A stretch of DNA of 64,000 bases from Vulcanococcus sp. Clear-D1 (GCF_014654725.1 NZ_JACVZV010000024.1:186001-250000), one strand, 5' to 3'. Counted from the first letter of the stretch, positions 35,104-43,458 are shown. The notes: generated from the sequence alone by a model not told the origin. Program-made: numbers and translations.

Positions 35104-35810
35104 GCGAAGCCCCGACCGCGGGATCCAGGCTGTTGGCCCACGCTCCGGAAGGCGATCCGGTCGCTGCCTGGGTCGTAGAGGCTGTAGCGGAGCCCACCGC
35201 CGATGCCGATCACCTTGCGCTGGGGCACCACCTGCTGAAGTTGCCGTTCACCGGCCAGATCGCGCACGGTGGACGCGATCCCCCCGCCCGCCAGCTCCAC
35301 GCAGAACTGCTCGCCGCTGCGGGCGGTGAACAGGCGATTCACATCCATGCGGGTGAGGCGATCCAACAGCAACAGCGGTGAGCTCTCCGGCCCCAAACAA
35401 TCGCCCACATCGGCGGAGCTGCCATGCAGCAGGGCGCAATCCAGTTCGATGAAGCCGAACTGCAGGGCTGCCAGCCAGGCCAGATGCCCTGGATCCACGG
35501 CTTCTTGCAGGGCCTCCACGGCAGCCTGGCCGAACTGCTGACGCAGAGGGTCAGCCCGCCGTTCACCGCGATAGCCGCGTTCGGCGAGCAACTGGTCTTC
35601 CCACCAGCCGTAGATGCACTGAGGCGCCAGCTCACCTCGGCGGGGATCCTGCAGCCGATCCAGGAGAGCATTGGCATCCCGATCGGGACCAATCAGATCA
35701 CCCAACACAAACAGGGTGTCAACTCGACCCAGCTGGCGCAGATCCCGTTGAATCGCCTCGTAGAGCGCAAGGTCGCCCTGCAACCCGCTCACCAGTGCCC
35801 AGCGTGCCAT
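35100..35810 (-). CDS. Metallophosphoesterase-like protein with altered metal motifs
   Basis: The 236-residue protein follows the calcineurin fold, but SGLQGDL replaces the usual D-x-H, GDLIGPD is kept, GWWED stands for GNHD, and LLHGSS is the only late motif. The paralogue just upstream has different changes. Several metal ligands appear lost, so activity is doubtful. It overlaps both neighbours by 1 to 4 nt. Confidence 0.7.
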   Translation of the reverse strand: MARWALVSGLQGDLALYEAIQRDLRQLGRVDTLFVLGDLIGPDRDANALLDRLQDPRRGELAPQCIYGWWEDQLLAERGYRGERRADPLRQQFGQAAVEALQEAVDPGHLAWLAALQFGFIELDCALLHGSSADVGDCLGPESSPLLLLDRLTRMDVNRLFTARSGEQFCVELAGGGIASTVRDLAGERQLQQVVPQRKVIGIGGGLRYSLYDPGSDRIAFRSVGQQPGSRGRGFA

Positions 35811-36628
35811 CAGCGTTCACACACGTGGCTGGCGTCATCGGCCCGCTCGGCGTACTCAAAGCCATGGCGCAGACGCCAGGCGAACACCGGCGGCAGTCCA
35901 ACCTCAACGATGGCCCTGCAGGTGCGCTCCACGTCGTAAGGCACTTCGCGGATCTCGACGTTGCCGGTGGCCTCGTCGTGAATGACATAGGTGGCGTGGG
36001 TGTTGCCGTGTCGCGGTTCACCCACGGAGCCGGCGTTGACGATGCGGCGCACGGGCAAGGCCATCTCACGCTCGGCGGCTGCCTGCGGATCCGCCGGCGT
36101 CTGCACCCGCACGCGGATGACGCCATCGCGCAGCTCTCGCACGTAGGGGCGGTGGGTATGGCCGCAGAACAGGGTGTCGGCGTCGGCCGTCTGGACCCGT
36201 TCCAGAGCAGCAAAGGCGTCCATATCCGGCAGTAGGTATTCGTGCTGACTGTTGGGGCTGCCATGCACAAACAGCAGCCGATCGCGTCGCAAGGTCATCG
36301 GCAGGCTGGCGAGGAAGGCCTTGTTCTCCTCGCTCAGCTGCTCGGCCGTCCATTGATGGGCCTGATGACCGCGCCGTTCCGCCAACTGTGAGGGGTAGCT
36401 GCATTCACAGGCATTCAGCCCCTCGATGATGTCTTCATCCCAGCAGCCCTGACAGCTGGGGATGGAACGCTCCCGAACCAGGTTCACCACCTCATTGGGC
36501 TGGGGGCCGTAACCCACCAGATCCCCCAGACAGGTGATGGTGGTGATGGCCCGTTGATCGATGTCGCTCAGGACCGCTTCCAGGGCGGCCAGGTTGGCGT
36601 GCAGGCAGGAGATCACGGCGTGAGCCAT
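35810..36628 (-). CDS. Metallophosphoesterase
   Basis: The 272-residue protein has ISCLHANLAAL at the start (D-x-H changed to C-x-H), GDLVGYGPQPNEVV near residue 36, CQGCWDED in place of GNHD, LFVHGSPN near 118, and the intact FCGHTHRPY near 153. This is the YfcE/serine-threonine phosphatase-like group found in many cyanobacteria. Cys and Trp at metal positions suggest altered metal use. It is the third gene of the Zur-box operon. Confidence 0.82.
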   Translation of the reverse strand: MAHAVISCLHANLAALEAVLSDIDQRAITTITCLGDLVGYGPQPNEVVNLVRERSIPSCQGCWDEDIIEGLNACECSYPSQLAERRGHQAHQWTAEQLSEENKAFLASLPMTLRRDRLLFVHGSPNSQHEYLLPDMDAFAALERVQTADADTLFCGHTHRPYVRELRDGVIRVRVQTPADPQAAAEREMALPVRRIVNAGSVGEPRHGNTHATYVIHDEATGNVEIREVPYDVERTCRAIVEVGLPPVFAWRLRHGFEYAERADDASHVCER

Positions 36629-36633
36629 GGCGA

Positions 36634-37419
36634 TCAGGCAGAACGAGTGGGTGGGGTGTGGCGTTGGCGCAGGGGAGCCTGTTGCAGCTCGAGCACGGCA
36701 TCACTGAGCAGGCAGTCGCGCACGGTCGCCTCGATCGCCGCTGGGTCAAGGTCCCTCCCCTGAACCACCAGGCGCGAAAGGCGCTCCGGGCGACCGTCAG
36801 GTGGGGCGAGCGTTTGCAGGGGCAGGAACTGAGATCCCTCCTGGCTGACCATCCAGTTGCAGAAGAAGGCCCGGCCGTCCGGCAGGTTCATCAGGGCTTT
36901 GGCGCGGTACACATCGCCATAGGCCCCATTCACGAGTTCGAACCAGAAGCTGCTCAGGCTGTCGGGATCCCAGACGGTGGCGTTGAGGTTCAGGCTCCAG
37001 GCCTGCAGATGGCTGAAGTCCAGCGTGTCCTGTCGGGGCAGCTCAGGGTCTCGACCGAAATGCAGATGGCGATCGGGGTTGAGATGCAGGGCTTGCAGCT
37101 GGGGCATGACCCGCCGATCCACACCCGCCAGGCCTGGCTGCGCAGGGGGATGAAACTGAGGCAATTCGATCAGGGCGAGCAGGTCGGCGGGATGCGGGGC
37201 CAAGGCCTGATCAAGGTCGCCCAGATCCAGCAGATCCGGACACTGGTCGCGCAGATAGGCCAGATCGAGACCACCGTCTCGGGCCTGAGCAAGGCCTTCA
37301 TCGGGATACCCGGTGACCCGCAGATAACCACTGGGGCCGCGATAGCTCTGGATCTGACTGAGGATCCACGTGGTCTTGCCGCAGCCAGGCGGCCCGGAAA
37401 GGAGCACGGTGTGGCTCAT
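36634..37419 (-). CDS. CobW-like nucleotide-binding protein, divergent
   Basis: The 261-residue protein has Walker A GPPGCGKTTW near residue 9 but lacks the CxCC metal motif and a clear NKxD. The C-terminal part (AKALMNLPDGRAFFCNWMV) follows the CobW C-domain. The start overlaps the stop of the true COG0523 gene upstream. It may be a partner subunit rather than an independent GTPase. Confidence 0.72.
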   Translation of the reverse strand: MSHTVLLSGPPGCGKTTWILSQIQSYRGPSGYLRVTGYPDEGLAQARDGGLDLAYLRDQCPDLLDLGDLDQALAPHPADLLALIELPQFHPPAQPGLAGVDRRVMPQLQALHLNPDRHLHFGRDPELPRQDTLDFSHLQAWSLNLNATVWDPDSLSSFWFELVNGAYGDVYRAKALMNLPDGRAFFCNWMVSQEGSQFLPLQTLAPPDGRPERLSRLVVQGRDLDPAAIEATVRDCLLSDAVLELQQAPLRQRHTPPTRSA

Positions 37420-38435
37420 GGCGCCGCGACACAGGCCTCAAGCTGGGCCTTGAGGGTGGGCTGATCGAGATCCTTGCCGATCACCACCACCTTGGTGTGG
37501 CGCGCCTGCTGCTCAGGCCAGTCGGAATCGTCAATGGTGAAGCGTTTGCCGCAAAGGTGAAAGAGGTGGCGGCGATCGCTCTCACGGAACCAGAGCACGC
37601 CCTTGGCGCGAAACACCGATTCCGGCAACTGGTTGTCGAGGAAGTCCTGGAAGCGACGCAGATGGAAGGGGGCCTCAACCGAGAGGCTCACCGAACTGAA
37701 CCCCTCCAGCTCCGGGGTGTGCGCGTGGTCATGGCCCCCTGCGTCGTGGTGATGGTGATGGTGATGGTCGTGGTGGTCGTGATGTTGGTGTGTCGCGTGG
37801 TCGTCCTCTCGCGCCTGCAAGGCGGCCAAGCGATCGCTCTCGAACAAGCCCACGCTCAGCAGCAATCCCAGCGGCACATCCCCACGACTGGCCCGCAGGA
37901 TGCGGGCGTCGGTTTTGATCGCCCGCAGCTCCGCCTCAACCTCCGCCAGACGAGCCTCATCCACCAGGTCCGTCTTATTCAGCAGGAGGATGTCGCCGTA
38001 GACCACCTGGGCACGGGCGATCGGGCTGTCCAGGGACGTCGCGCTGAAGTGTTCGGCATCGATCAGGGTGATGATCGAATCCAGGCGTAGGTGATCCCGC
38101 AGGTCGCCGGCCATGAAGGTCATGGCCACCGGCAGGGGATTGGCCAGCCCCGTGGTTTCCACCACGATCAAATCCAGGGGCTCCGGGCGCTCCAGGACGC
38201 GATGGACGGCATCCTGCAGTTCCCCATTGATGGAGCAGCAGATGCAGCCATTGCTGAGCTCCACCATCTGGTCACTGGTGGCCACCACCAGCTCGTTGTC
38301 GATGCCCACCTCACCGAATTCATTCACGAGCACGGCGCTGCGCAGGCCTTGCTGGTTGCTCAGGATGTGATTGAGCAGCGTGGTTTTACCGGCGCCCAGA
38401 AAGCCGGTGAGCACCGTGACCGGGATCTGAGCCAT
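37416..38435 (-). CDS. COG0523 GTPase with His-rich loop
   Basis: The start at 38435 has GGAG seven nt upstream; two earlier starts (38447, 38459) exist. The 339-residue protein has Walker A (GFLGAGKTTLLN) near 11, the CxCC motif (CICCSINGE) near 64, NKTD near 152, and an Asp/His-rich loop near 220 with over a dozen histidines. The loop should bind zinc. It is first in a five-gene operon behind a Zur box. Confidence 0.88.
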   Translation of the reverse strand: MAQIPVTVLTGFLGAGKTTLLNHILSNQQGLRSAVLVNEFGEVGIDNELVVATSDQMVELSNGCICCSINGELQDAVHRVLERPEPLDLIVVETTGLANPLPVAMTFMAGDLRDHLRLDSIITLIDAEHFSATSLDSPIARAQVVYGDILLLNKTDLVDEARLAEVEAELRAIKTDARILRASRGDVPLGLLLSVGLFESDRLAALQAREDDHATHQHHDHHDHHHHHHHDAGGHDHAHTPELEGFSSVSLSVEAPFHLRRFQDFLDNQLPESVFRAKGVLWFRESDRRHLFHLCGKRFTIDDSDWPEQQARHTKVVVIGKDLDQPTLKAQLEACVAAP

Positions 38436-38462
38436 CTGCCGCTCCATCGAACCCGACACCTG

Positions 38463-38477
38463 TGAGAACGGTTTTCA
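38463..38477 (-). promoter_or_regulatory. Zur box before the second COG0523 operon
   Basis: TGAGAACGGTTTTCA is a near-perfect inverted repeat about 30 nt upstream of the start at 38435. Confidence 0.75.
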
Positions 38478-38540
38478 TTCTGGGCGATCAAGGGCCCCTC
38501 TGACCAGGGGATGCCACGAGCTCGGCGACGGGATCGTAGT

Positions 38541-38558
38541 TTGTGCACATGTGCACAA
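38541..38558 (+). promoter_or_regulatory. Perfect 18-bp palindrome, probable operator
   Basis: TTGTGCACATGTGCACAA is its own complement and ends 7 nt before the ATG at 38566 of a ribbon-helix-helix-like gene, where a repressor would block initiation. Confidence 0.65.
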
Positions 38559-38565
38559 CAGTTCC

Positions 38566-38751
38566 ATGACCACGACCGAGCGCCGTTGCACCTCCAGTCG
38601 CGACGGCAAAGTGATGCTCTCCTGCTGGATTCCGGAGGCCCTGCGCGAACAGCTGGACCAGGCCTGGGCCGATCAAGGCCTTCGCCGCCATGGCCGCACC
38701 CAGAAGGGTATGGAGCTGATGATCGAGGCGTACCTCAGGTCGCAGTCCTGA
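38566..38751 (+). CDS. Small ribbon-helix-helix-like protein, 61 residues
   Basis: The start at 38566 (MTTTERRCTSSRDGKVML) is preceded by the palindrome; a GTG at 38551 lies inside it. The pattern beta-strand KVMLSCWIP, then helix ALREQLDQAWADQG and helix RTQKGMELMIEAYL fits a CopG/ribbon-helix-helix fold. It probably autoregulates through the palindrome. No toxin gene follows. Confidence 0.65.
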   Translation: MTTTERRCTSSRDGKVMLSCWIPEALREQLDQAWADQGLRRHGRTQKGMELMIEAYLRSQS

Positions 38752-38944
38752 CCGAAGGCGTCCGGGGGATGGATCCAAGACTGTGGACAGCCTCGATCAA
38801 CAACGTCGAGGTCGAGAGTCGGTCGCATCTGGTCAGATCCTGATCAAGGTTCAGTCACCCTTCTTCTGGCAGATCGGATTTGGCTGGTGACAGGTCAAGC
38901 AGCGCCGCTGCCCTCTGGCCTCCTCACACACCACCACAAACGAC

Positions 38945-39403
38945 ATGACCGGCTCCCCGCTTTCGCGCTGTTGGCTGCAACGGACGGCGCTCAGCTGCCT
39001 CGGCGTCTCCGCAGCCATCAGCGCATTGCTGCCGCAGATGGCAATGGCACGCCCCTGGCCCATCCCGCAATCGCGCTGGACTGGCAGCGTTCAGGACTAT
39101 CCGGCCGCTGCGCCACCAGCGCCGCGCCCGTGGTGGACGGGCAATTCAAGTCAGAGCTACGGCTCGGGCTACGGCGCACAAACAGGCAACGGGTATCAGG
39201 CCTATGGCACCCCGCCCCTCACCCCAGAGCAACAGGCCCAGCGCTGCAACACCGGCCGCTTGATCGGTGGCCTCGGTGGTGGCGCTGTCGCCTACGCCAT
39301 GTCACGGGATGACGGCCGCGCCTGGGCGATTCCCCTCGGTGCACTTCTCGGCTCCCAGGTGGGCTGCAACGCCGCGGCTGGTCGGGGGCCGCTGCCTTGG
39401 TGA
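38945..39403 (+). CDS. Exported glycine-zipper-like protein
   Basis: The 152-residue protein has a signal peptide (TALSCLGVSAAISALLPQ with a cut near AMA) and a Gly/Tyr/Ser/Pro-rich middle. The C-terminus has GRLIGGLGGGAVAYAMS and PLGALLGSQVGC, a glycine-zipper 2TM type often in the outer envelope. The leader lacks a Shine-Dalgarno and carries CCTCCTCACACACC. Confidence 0.65.
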   Translation: MTGSPLSRCWLQRTALSCLGVSAAISALLPQMAMARPWPIPQSRWTGSVQDYPAAAPPAPRPWWTGNSSQSYGSGYGAQTGNGYQAYGTPPLTPEQQAQRCNTGRLIGGLGGGAVAYAMSRDDGRAWAIPLGALLGSQVGCNAAAGRGPLPW

Positions 39404-39414
39404 GAACAAGAGGG

Positions 39415-39521
39415 GGGCCGCGGTGTGAGGAGTGCGGCCCGGTGCTGCGCCATAGGACTGCCGAGGGGTGAGGACCTCTCCCGGTGGGTGGACGAGCACC
39501 GCTCACTCATGGCTCAGGTGA
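39415..39521. repeat. Repeated hairpin element, copy A
   Basis: A stem GGGCCGC/GCGGCCC holds the 12-nt loop GGTGTGAGGAGT. Copy B at 46203 has the same loop with the stem GGGCTGC/GCAGCCC, so the stem changes are compensatory. Both copies end in GCTCACTCATGGCTCAGGTG. On the - strand the loop reads ACTCCTCACACC, which contains the core of cyanobacterial Yfr1 RNA. An in-frame - strand peptide start (MSERCS in A, MSEQCS in B) is also shared. Confidence 0.75.
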
Positions 39522-39967
39522 TGGCCCAAGCGCAAGCTCTTGCTGCGTCCTGACCCTGCAGCGATCAAGGGTGAGCATTCGTTGCACGGGGATGACGCAG
39601 CAGCCAAGCGGACACACAATCGGCGCAGGTGCCGACGAGACAGCCGCACCTGCTTGAGCGCCACGTCTCCCTCGCCCGGCCGCTCCGGAGAACCCTCGGT
39701 TCACCCGCCGAGGGCTTTCTGTTGCTTGCAGACCGCAGAATCCACCGCGGAAGCACCACGCAGTACTTCTTTGGGATTTCTTTAGATTGCTACCCGTATT
39801 CAGACGTGCATCAGGCTGTCACTCGCTTTGGCCCGGCCTGATGTAGCGCGAGCGACAAAAGACCACTTGAGCAGCATAGGCGTCTCAGTCTGTCAAGACT
39901 CCTGTGCTGACCTCAGGACACGTAGGTTCGCTCGGATTCAGCCCGCGAGCGGCTGTTACTAGCACTG
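39522..39967. other. Intergenic region with hairpins, possible small RNA
   Basis: No convincing gene. A stem GCAGGTGC/GCACCTGC lies near 39630-39655, and CCCTCGG/CCGAGGG with a T-rich tail (CTTTCTGTT) at 39693-39720 looks like a + strand terminator. Together they could end a small transcript. Confidence 0.4.
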
Positions 39968-40219
39968 ATGAAGTCGATCAAGACCGCAGCAGCTCCGGCA
40001 CTCACCGTGGCTCAATTAGAAGCGAGCTACCCGGCGTATTGCAAGGCCTTGCGGATGTTGGTGCAAGACGGAACGTCGCTGAACAAAATCCAACGCACGG
40101 TTTGCTGGGATCGCCTGCAGTTGCTGCACACCACCCTGCCGCGTCAATACCGCGACCCAGTGGTGCATTACGCCATGGTCAAGCGGGATGTGGACCAACA
40201 GCAAGCGCTGGCTGGCTGA
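39968..40219 (+). CDS. Small hypothetical protein, 83 residues
   Basis: The protein is helical and basic, with LEASYPAYCKALRMLVQDG and TVCWDRLQLLHTTLPRQYRD. No family recognised. It lies 45 nt upstream of the response-regulator gene and may be cotranscribed. Confidence 0.65.
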   Translation: MKSIKTAAAPALTVAQLEASYPAYCKALRMLVQDGTSLNKIQRTVCWDRLQLLHTTLPRQYRDPVVHYAMVKRDVDQQQALAG

Positions 40220-40264
40220 CGACCGCCGCCATCTGTTTATTCACCACCTGAGTCGAATCCTTCT

Positions 40265-41029
40265 ATGCCGGAGACCATTCAAGAGCCGCTCAAGATCCTG
40301 ATTGCCGACGACGAAGCCAACATCCGCCGCATCCTTGAAACACGCCTGGCGATGCAAGGCCACCAGGTGGCTTCTGCTCAAGATGGCGCAGAAGCACTGG
40401 AGCTGTTCCGCAGCGTTGAACCCGATGTGGTGGTGCTCGACGTGATGATGCCCGAGCTCGATGGCTTTGCGGTGCTCGAGCGCATCCGAGCGCAATCGGA
40501 AGTGCCGGTGATCATGCTCACCGCCCTGGGCGATGTGGCCGATCGCATCACTGGGCTGCAGCTGGGCGCCGACGATTACATGGTTAAACCCTTCTCCCCC
40601 AAGGAGCTGGAGGCGCGTATCCACTGCGTGATGCGCAGGGCAAGCCAGGGCCAGGGCGGATCCGGCGTCGGCTCAGCCAGCTCCAATGTGATCGCGGTTG
40701 GTGATCTCAGCGTTGATTTCAATCGCCGGCAGGCCTTCCGCTGCGGCGAGCGCATCCGCCTGACTGGGATGGAATTTCACTTGCTGGAGCTGTTGATCAG
40801 CCACCACGGCGAACCGATCAACCGCCTCGACATGCTTGAGAAGGTGTGGGGTTACAAGCCCGGCAAGGCCTCCGATAGCCGGGTGGTGGATGTGCACATC
40901 TCACGTCTGCGCGCCAAGCTGGAAGAGGATCCAGAAAACCCGGAATTGATCATGACGGCTCGGGGGCAGGGGTATATGTTCCAACGGCTGCAAAGCAGCG
41001 TTGCAGCAGAAGCCGCATCAGCTGCCTGA
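40265..41029 (+). CDS. OmpR-family response regulator, RpaB-like
   Basis: The 254-residue protein has a receiver domain with the acidic pair DDE near residue 16, phospho-acceptor Asp in VLDVMMPELDGF near 59, and Lys in VKPFSPKELE near 109. A winged helix follows (MEFHLLELLISHHGEPINRL; VDVHISRLRAKLEEDPENPE). The text LGDVADRITGLQLGADDY is near identical to RpaB, which controls photosystem and high-light genes. Divergent receiver and linker residues suggest a paralogue rather than the essential RpaB. Confidence 0.87.
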   Translation: MPETIQEPLKILIADDEANIRRILETRLAMQGHQVASAQDGAEALELFRSVEPDVVVLDVMMPELDGFAVLERIRAQSEVPVIMLTALGDVADRITGLQLGADDYMVKPFSPKELEARIHCVMRRASQGQGGSGVGSASSNVIAVGDLSVDFNRRQAFRCGERIRLTGMEFHLLELLISHHGEPINRLDMLEKVWGYKPGKASDSRVVDVHISRLRAKLEEDPENPELIMTARGQGYMFQRLQSSVAAEAASAA

Positions 41030-41088
41030 TCATCCAAGCGATGGCATAACCGCAGCGAATTGAGGCCCCAGCAAATTGCTCGAGATAC

Positions 41089-41364
41089 TCAGCATTCGCC
41101 GTGGCTGCGCTCCCATTGCAGCGCCGGTGAAGCCTGCGATGGTATGGACCGTGGATGAGGGTCAGCCACCAGATCTGAGGGATCACAGCGTGCGATCCAG
41201 AAGCGCAGTTGCGGGTAGCGCTGTTGCATCGCAGCGTACTGCTCCGATGCGCGATAACCCCGTTCAAGCTTTCGATAGGCCGATTCGCTGGTCATGGTGT
41301 GAGCACTACCAGAGATTGGTGTCAGCCCTGAGTCGGAGACTCTGGGATTTGGTTCTGTTGTCAT
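41089..41364 (-). CDS. Hypothetical protein, 91 residues
   Basis: The start at 41364 gives MTTEPNPRVSDSG. The centre SAYRKLERGYRASEQYAAMQ has a phage/cyanobacterial helical look. No family recognised. Convergent with the response-regulator gene. Confidence 0.5.
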   Translation of the reverse strand: MTTEPNPRVSDSGLTPISGSAHTMTSESAYRKLERGYRASEQYAAMQQRYPQLRFWIARCDPSDLVADPHPRSIPSQASPALQWERSHGEC

Positions 41365-41410
41365 GGTCAATGTTGTGGTAATCCCACTGCAGAGGCAGAT
41401 CAACTGTTGC

Positions 41411-41434
41411 AACGTTGATCAAAACGTTGATCAA
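41411..41434. repeat. Tandem 12-bp repeat AACGTTGATCAA
   Basis: Two identical, directly adjacent copies, each containing the palindrome TTGATCAA, lie about 50 nt upstream of the gene starting at 41364. This may be a regulator site. Confidence 0.6.
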
Positions 41435-41532
41435 GAGGCTCAAGTCGCGCCATGGGCTGTCAGCGGGAGCACACGCGAGCACGGCAAGAGCACACTGATG
41501 GATCTGGTGAATCTGAGCTGATTCACCAGATT

Positions 41533-41820
41533 TCAAGGACTCTCAGCGCCACCTGATAGCGAACAGAGCAGCGGCATCGGCAAGCGGCAGGTGCGCCAGT
41601 CGCCATTGCCGGTGCACACCTCAACGCCAATCGAGCTGGTCGCATCGCCGCCGGTCGATGCCAGCAACCAATCGATGGCCTCAGCGATCGCGTCATCGAT
41701 GCTCTGATACTCACCATCGAGCTGCGCATGGGGTTCGCAGCAGCCATCAATCAACCGGTAGCGGCGCTCCGCAGGCACGTGGTAGTGCTGGACACGAACC
41801 CTTGTAACAGCACCCGTCAT
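41533..41820 (-). CDS. Hypothetical protein, 95 residues
   Basis: The start at 41820 follows a GGCGGGAG. The product has VRVQHYHVPAERRYRLIDGC and SIDDAIAEAIDWLLAS, with a Cys-containing end. No family recognised. It is divergent from the SepF-like gene. Confidence 0.6.
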   Translation of the reverse strand: MTGAVTRVRVQHYHVPAERRYRLIDGCCEPHAQLDGEYQSIDDAIAEAIDWLLASTGGDATSSIGVEVCTGNGDWRTCRLPMPLLCSLSGGAESP

Positions 41821-41917
41821 CTCCCGCCCTTCCACCAGTTGCGAAACCATCCTTGTCGCCTGGCGAGGGCTCCGAGGGTGTTCAACAACACTGTCTGAGG
41901 GATTGGCGGTCTGCCGC

Positions 41918-42178
41918 ATGGACACACCGTTTGGCGTGTGGCTTCCGCAGGTCACGATCCTGCGCAGCCGCAAGCTCAGCGACGCCCAAGGGGCGGTGGA
42001 GGCCATCCGCCAACGCCATTGCGTGCTGCTCCAACTCGATGACACCGCACCGGAGGAAGCCCAGCGCATCATCGATTTCCTTTCCGGCGCAGTCAGCGCT
42101 CTTGATGGTCAGGTCGAGCGCATCGGGGAGTGCACCTTTTTGTTTGCTCCAGCTGGCGTGACGGTCAGCCAGAGCTGA
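41918..42178 (+). CDS. Short SepF-family (DUF552) protein
   Basis: The 86-residue protein covers the SepF core: VTILRSRKLSDAQGAVEAI, CVLLQLDDTAPEEAQRIIDF and LDGQVERIGECTFLFAPAG. Full SepF, which ties FtsZ to the membrane, has a longer N-terminus with a membrane-binding helix that is missing here. It is likely a paralogue with a lost or borrowed membrane anchor. Confidence 0.82.
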   Translation: MDTPFGVWLPQVTILRSRKLSDAQGAVEAIRQRHCVLLQLDDTAPEEAQRIIDFLSGAVSALDGQVERIGECTFLFAPAGVTVSQS

Positions 42179-42207
42179 ACCCATCGGTTCATCAACCAGC
42201 CCGTGGT

Positions 42208-42645
42208 GTGCTGGAGCAGGCACAATCGAACTCCCTCGATCCGCAGCGCTTGGCCCGCCTGGAAGCGATCCTCACGGGAGTGCCTGGCGATCGAGAGCTG
42301 CGTCTGGTGCTCGAGCAGCTGGATCCAGGCAGCGCAGGCACCTTCACCTGGCTGGATCAGCGCAATGCCTCCCTCGGCTTGATGCCCAGCAGTGCGGCTG
42401 TGCCTGTGCAGGTGTTGCTCGAGCTCAAGGGCCGCGGTGAACTGCTCGTGTTGGTCACCAGCCGAGAAGGCATGGGCACAGGTGCACCCCTGACCCAGAG
42501 CGTGCATGAGCAGATCCTGCAGCGCCTCGCACAACTGCTGCCCGAGAGCGTGTTGCAGTACCGCTCCGATCGGGACGGGCCCTTGGAACGCATCAGCACT
42601 TCCCGCCCAAGCGGGCTTCCCCGGGCGCATGAGCAGCAGTTGTGA
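42208..42645 (+). CDS. Hypothetical protein, about 145 residues
   Basis: A GTG at 42208 (VLEQAQSNSLDPQRLARLEA) gives a product that does not overlap the SepF-like gene; the ATG at 42130 would. The body LRLVLEQLDPGSAGTFTWLD and VQVLLELKGRGELLVLVTS looks coding. No family recognised. Confidence 0.55.
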   Translation: MLEQAQSNSLDPQRLARLEAILTGVPGDRELRLVLEQLDPGSAGTFTWLDQRNASLGLMPSSAAVPVQVLLELKGRGELLVLVTSREGMGTGAPLTQSVHEQILQRLAQLLPESVLQYRSDRDGPLERISTSRPSGLPRAHEQQL

Positions 42646-42713
42646 CGTTGCACGACTGACACACTGCTTTTCGGCAAGTAGCGCTTGCAAGGTGGGGTAG
42701 TTGCCTTGGCGCC

Positions 42714-43055
42714 ATGCAGCAGCATCGTCCCGCTCCACGCATCAAGGCCGCCCTGGCGCAGATCGGTGCCTGGGTTCTCGATCAGCCTGTGCCCTCTGCG
42801 CTCGAAGGCCAGTGCTGTGATCGCCTCCGCCCCAACCAGATCCGCCTGGAGCTGCTGCAGAGCCTTGAGAACAACGGACTCGGCAGCGGCAATTTGGTGG
42901 AGTGGCGCTGGGATGCACGCCAGGGACAGGCCAAGGGATGGCTGTGGCAGGCCGGTGCGTTGCAACGCTTCCGCTGGTCGCGCCAGTCCGGCCGACTGAC
43001 GCTGCACGAGCAGTTGAACTGCGTCACCACCACGCCCATGCAGGCGCTGCGCTGA
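42714..43055 (+). CDS. Hypothetical protein, 113 residues
   Basis: The product is Trp-rich and basic: LVEWRWDARQGQAKGWLWQA and LQRFRWSRQSGRLTLHEQL. No family recognised. Such short proteins are common in picocyanobacteria. Confidence 0.6.
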   Translation: MQQHRPAPRIKAALAQIGAWVLDQPVPSALEGQCCDRLRPNQIRLELLQSLENNGLGSGNLVEWRWDARQGQAKGWLWQAGALQRFRWSRQSGRLTLHEQLNCVTTTPMQALR

Positions 43056-43458
43056 GGCCATCTGTCTAGGGGGTGCCTGCATCGTTGATGCCGCTGATCG
43101 CGATTGCTTGATCGGCGGCTGCGATTGATCAGCACCCCTCAACCGTGGATCAACTCACAGGGCCGCGCACTTTTTCCACAGTTTTTCCACATGCGACCAA
43201 CGACAGACTCAAGCTGTCAAGCGCATCTCCAGGAATGCTTCCGGAAAAATGTTCTCCCCCTTGACAGTCCGCGCCTGCACCGGCGAGCCAAGCAAGGGGT
43301 CAGGCCATGCATCCCTCACATGCCCTGCAGCGCAGTCAGTCCTGCACTGGGACTCCTGCGCCCCTCTTGAAGCAGCACCTTTTGACGCCGCAACCACCGC
43401 TATGCGCTGATGGGTTGGTGATCGGATGAGGTGTTGGTTGGCAGAGGTTCCTGACGCA
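43056..43458. other. Intergenic region with a pair of DnaA-box-like sites
   Basis: TTTTCCACA occurs at 43172-43180 and 43183-43191, 11 bp apart, in the same direction. This matches the DnaA-box form used in cyanobacteria. No gene is supported; frames on both strands here look random. A single pair is too few for a chromosomal origin. Confidence 0.5.

Noticed and set aside
34234..35178. Long + strand frame opposite the hydrolase gene
   Set aside because: Its composition is Arg/Gln/His-rich noise typical of the antisense of a GC-rich gene; the - strand has clear hydrolase motifs.
39415..39521. Genuine yfr1 gene
   Set aside because: In Yfr1 the ACTCCTCACAC motif is unpaired between two stem-loops; here it is in the loop of one hairpin and on the - strand.
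43056..43458. Chromosomal origin of replication
   Set aside because: Only two DnaA-like boxes and no dnaN or other origin neighbours.
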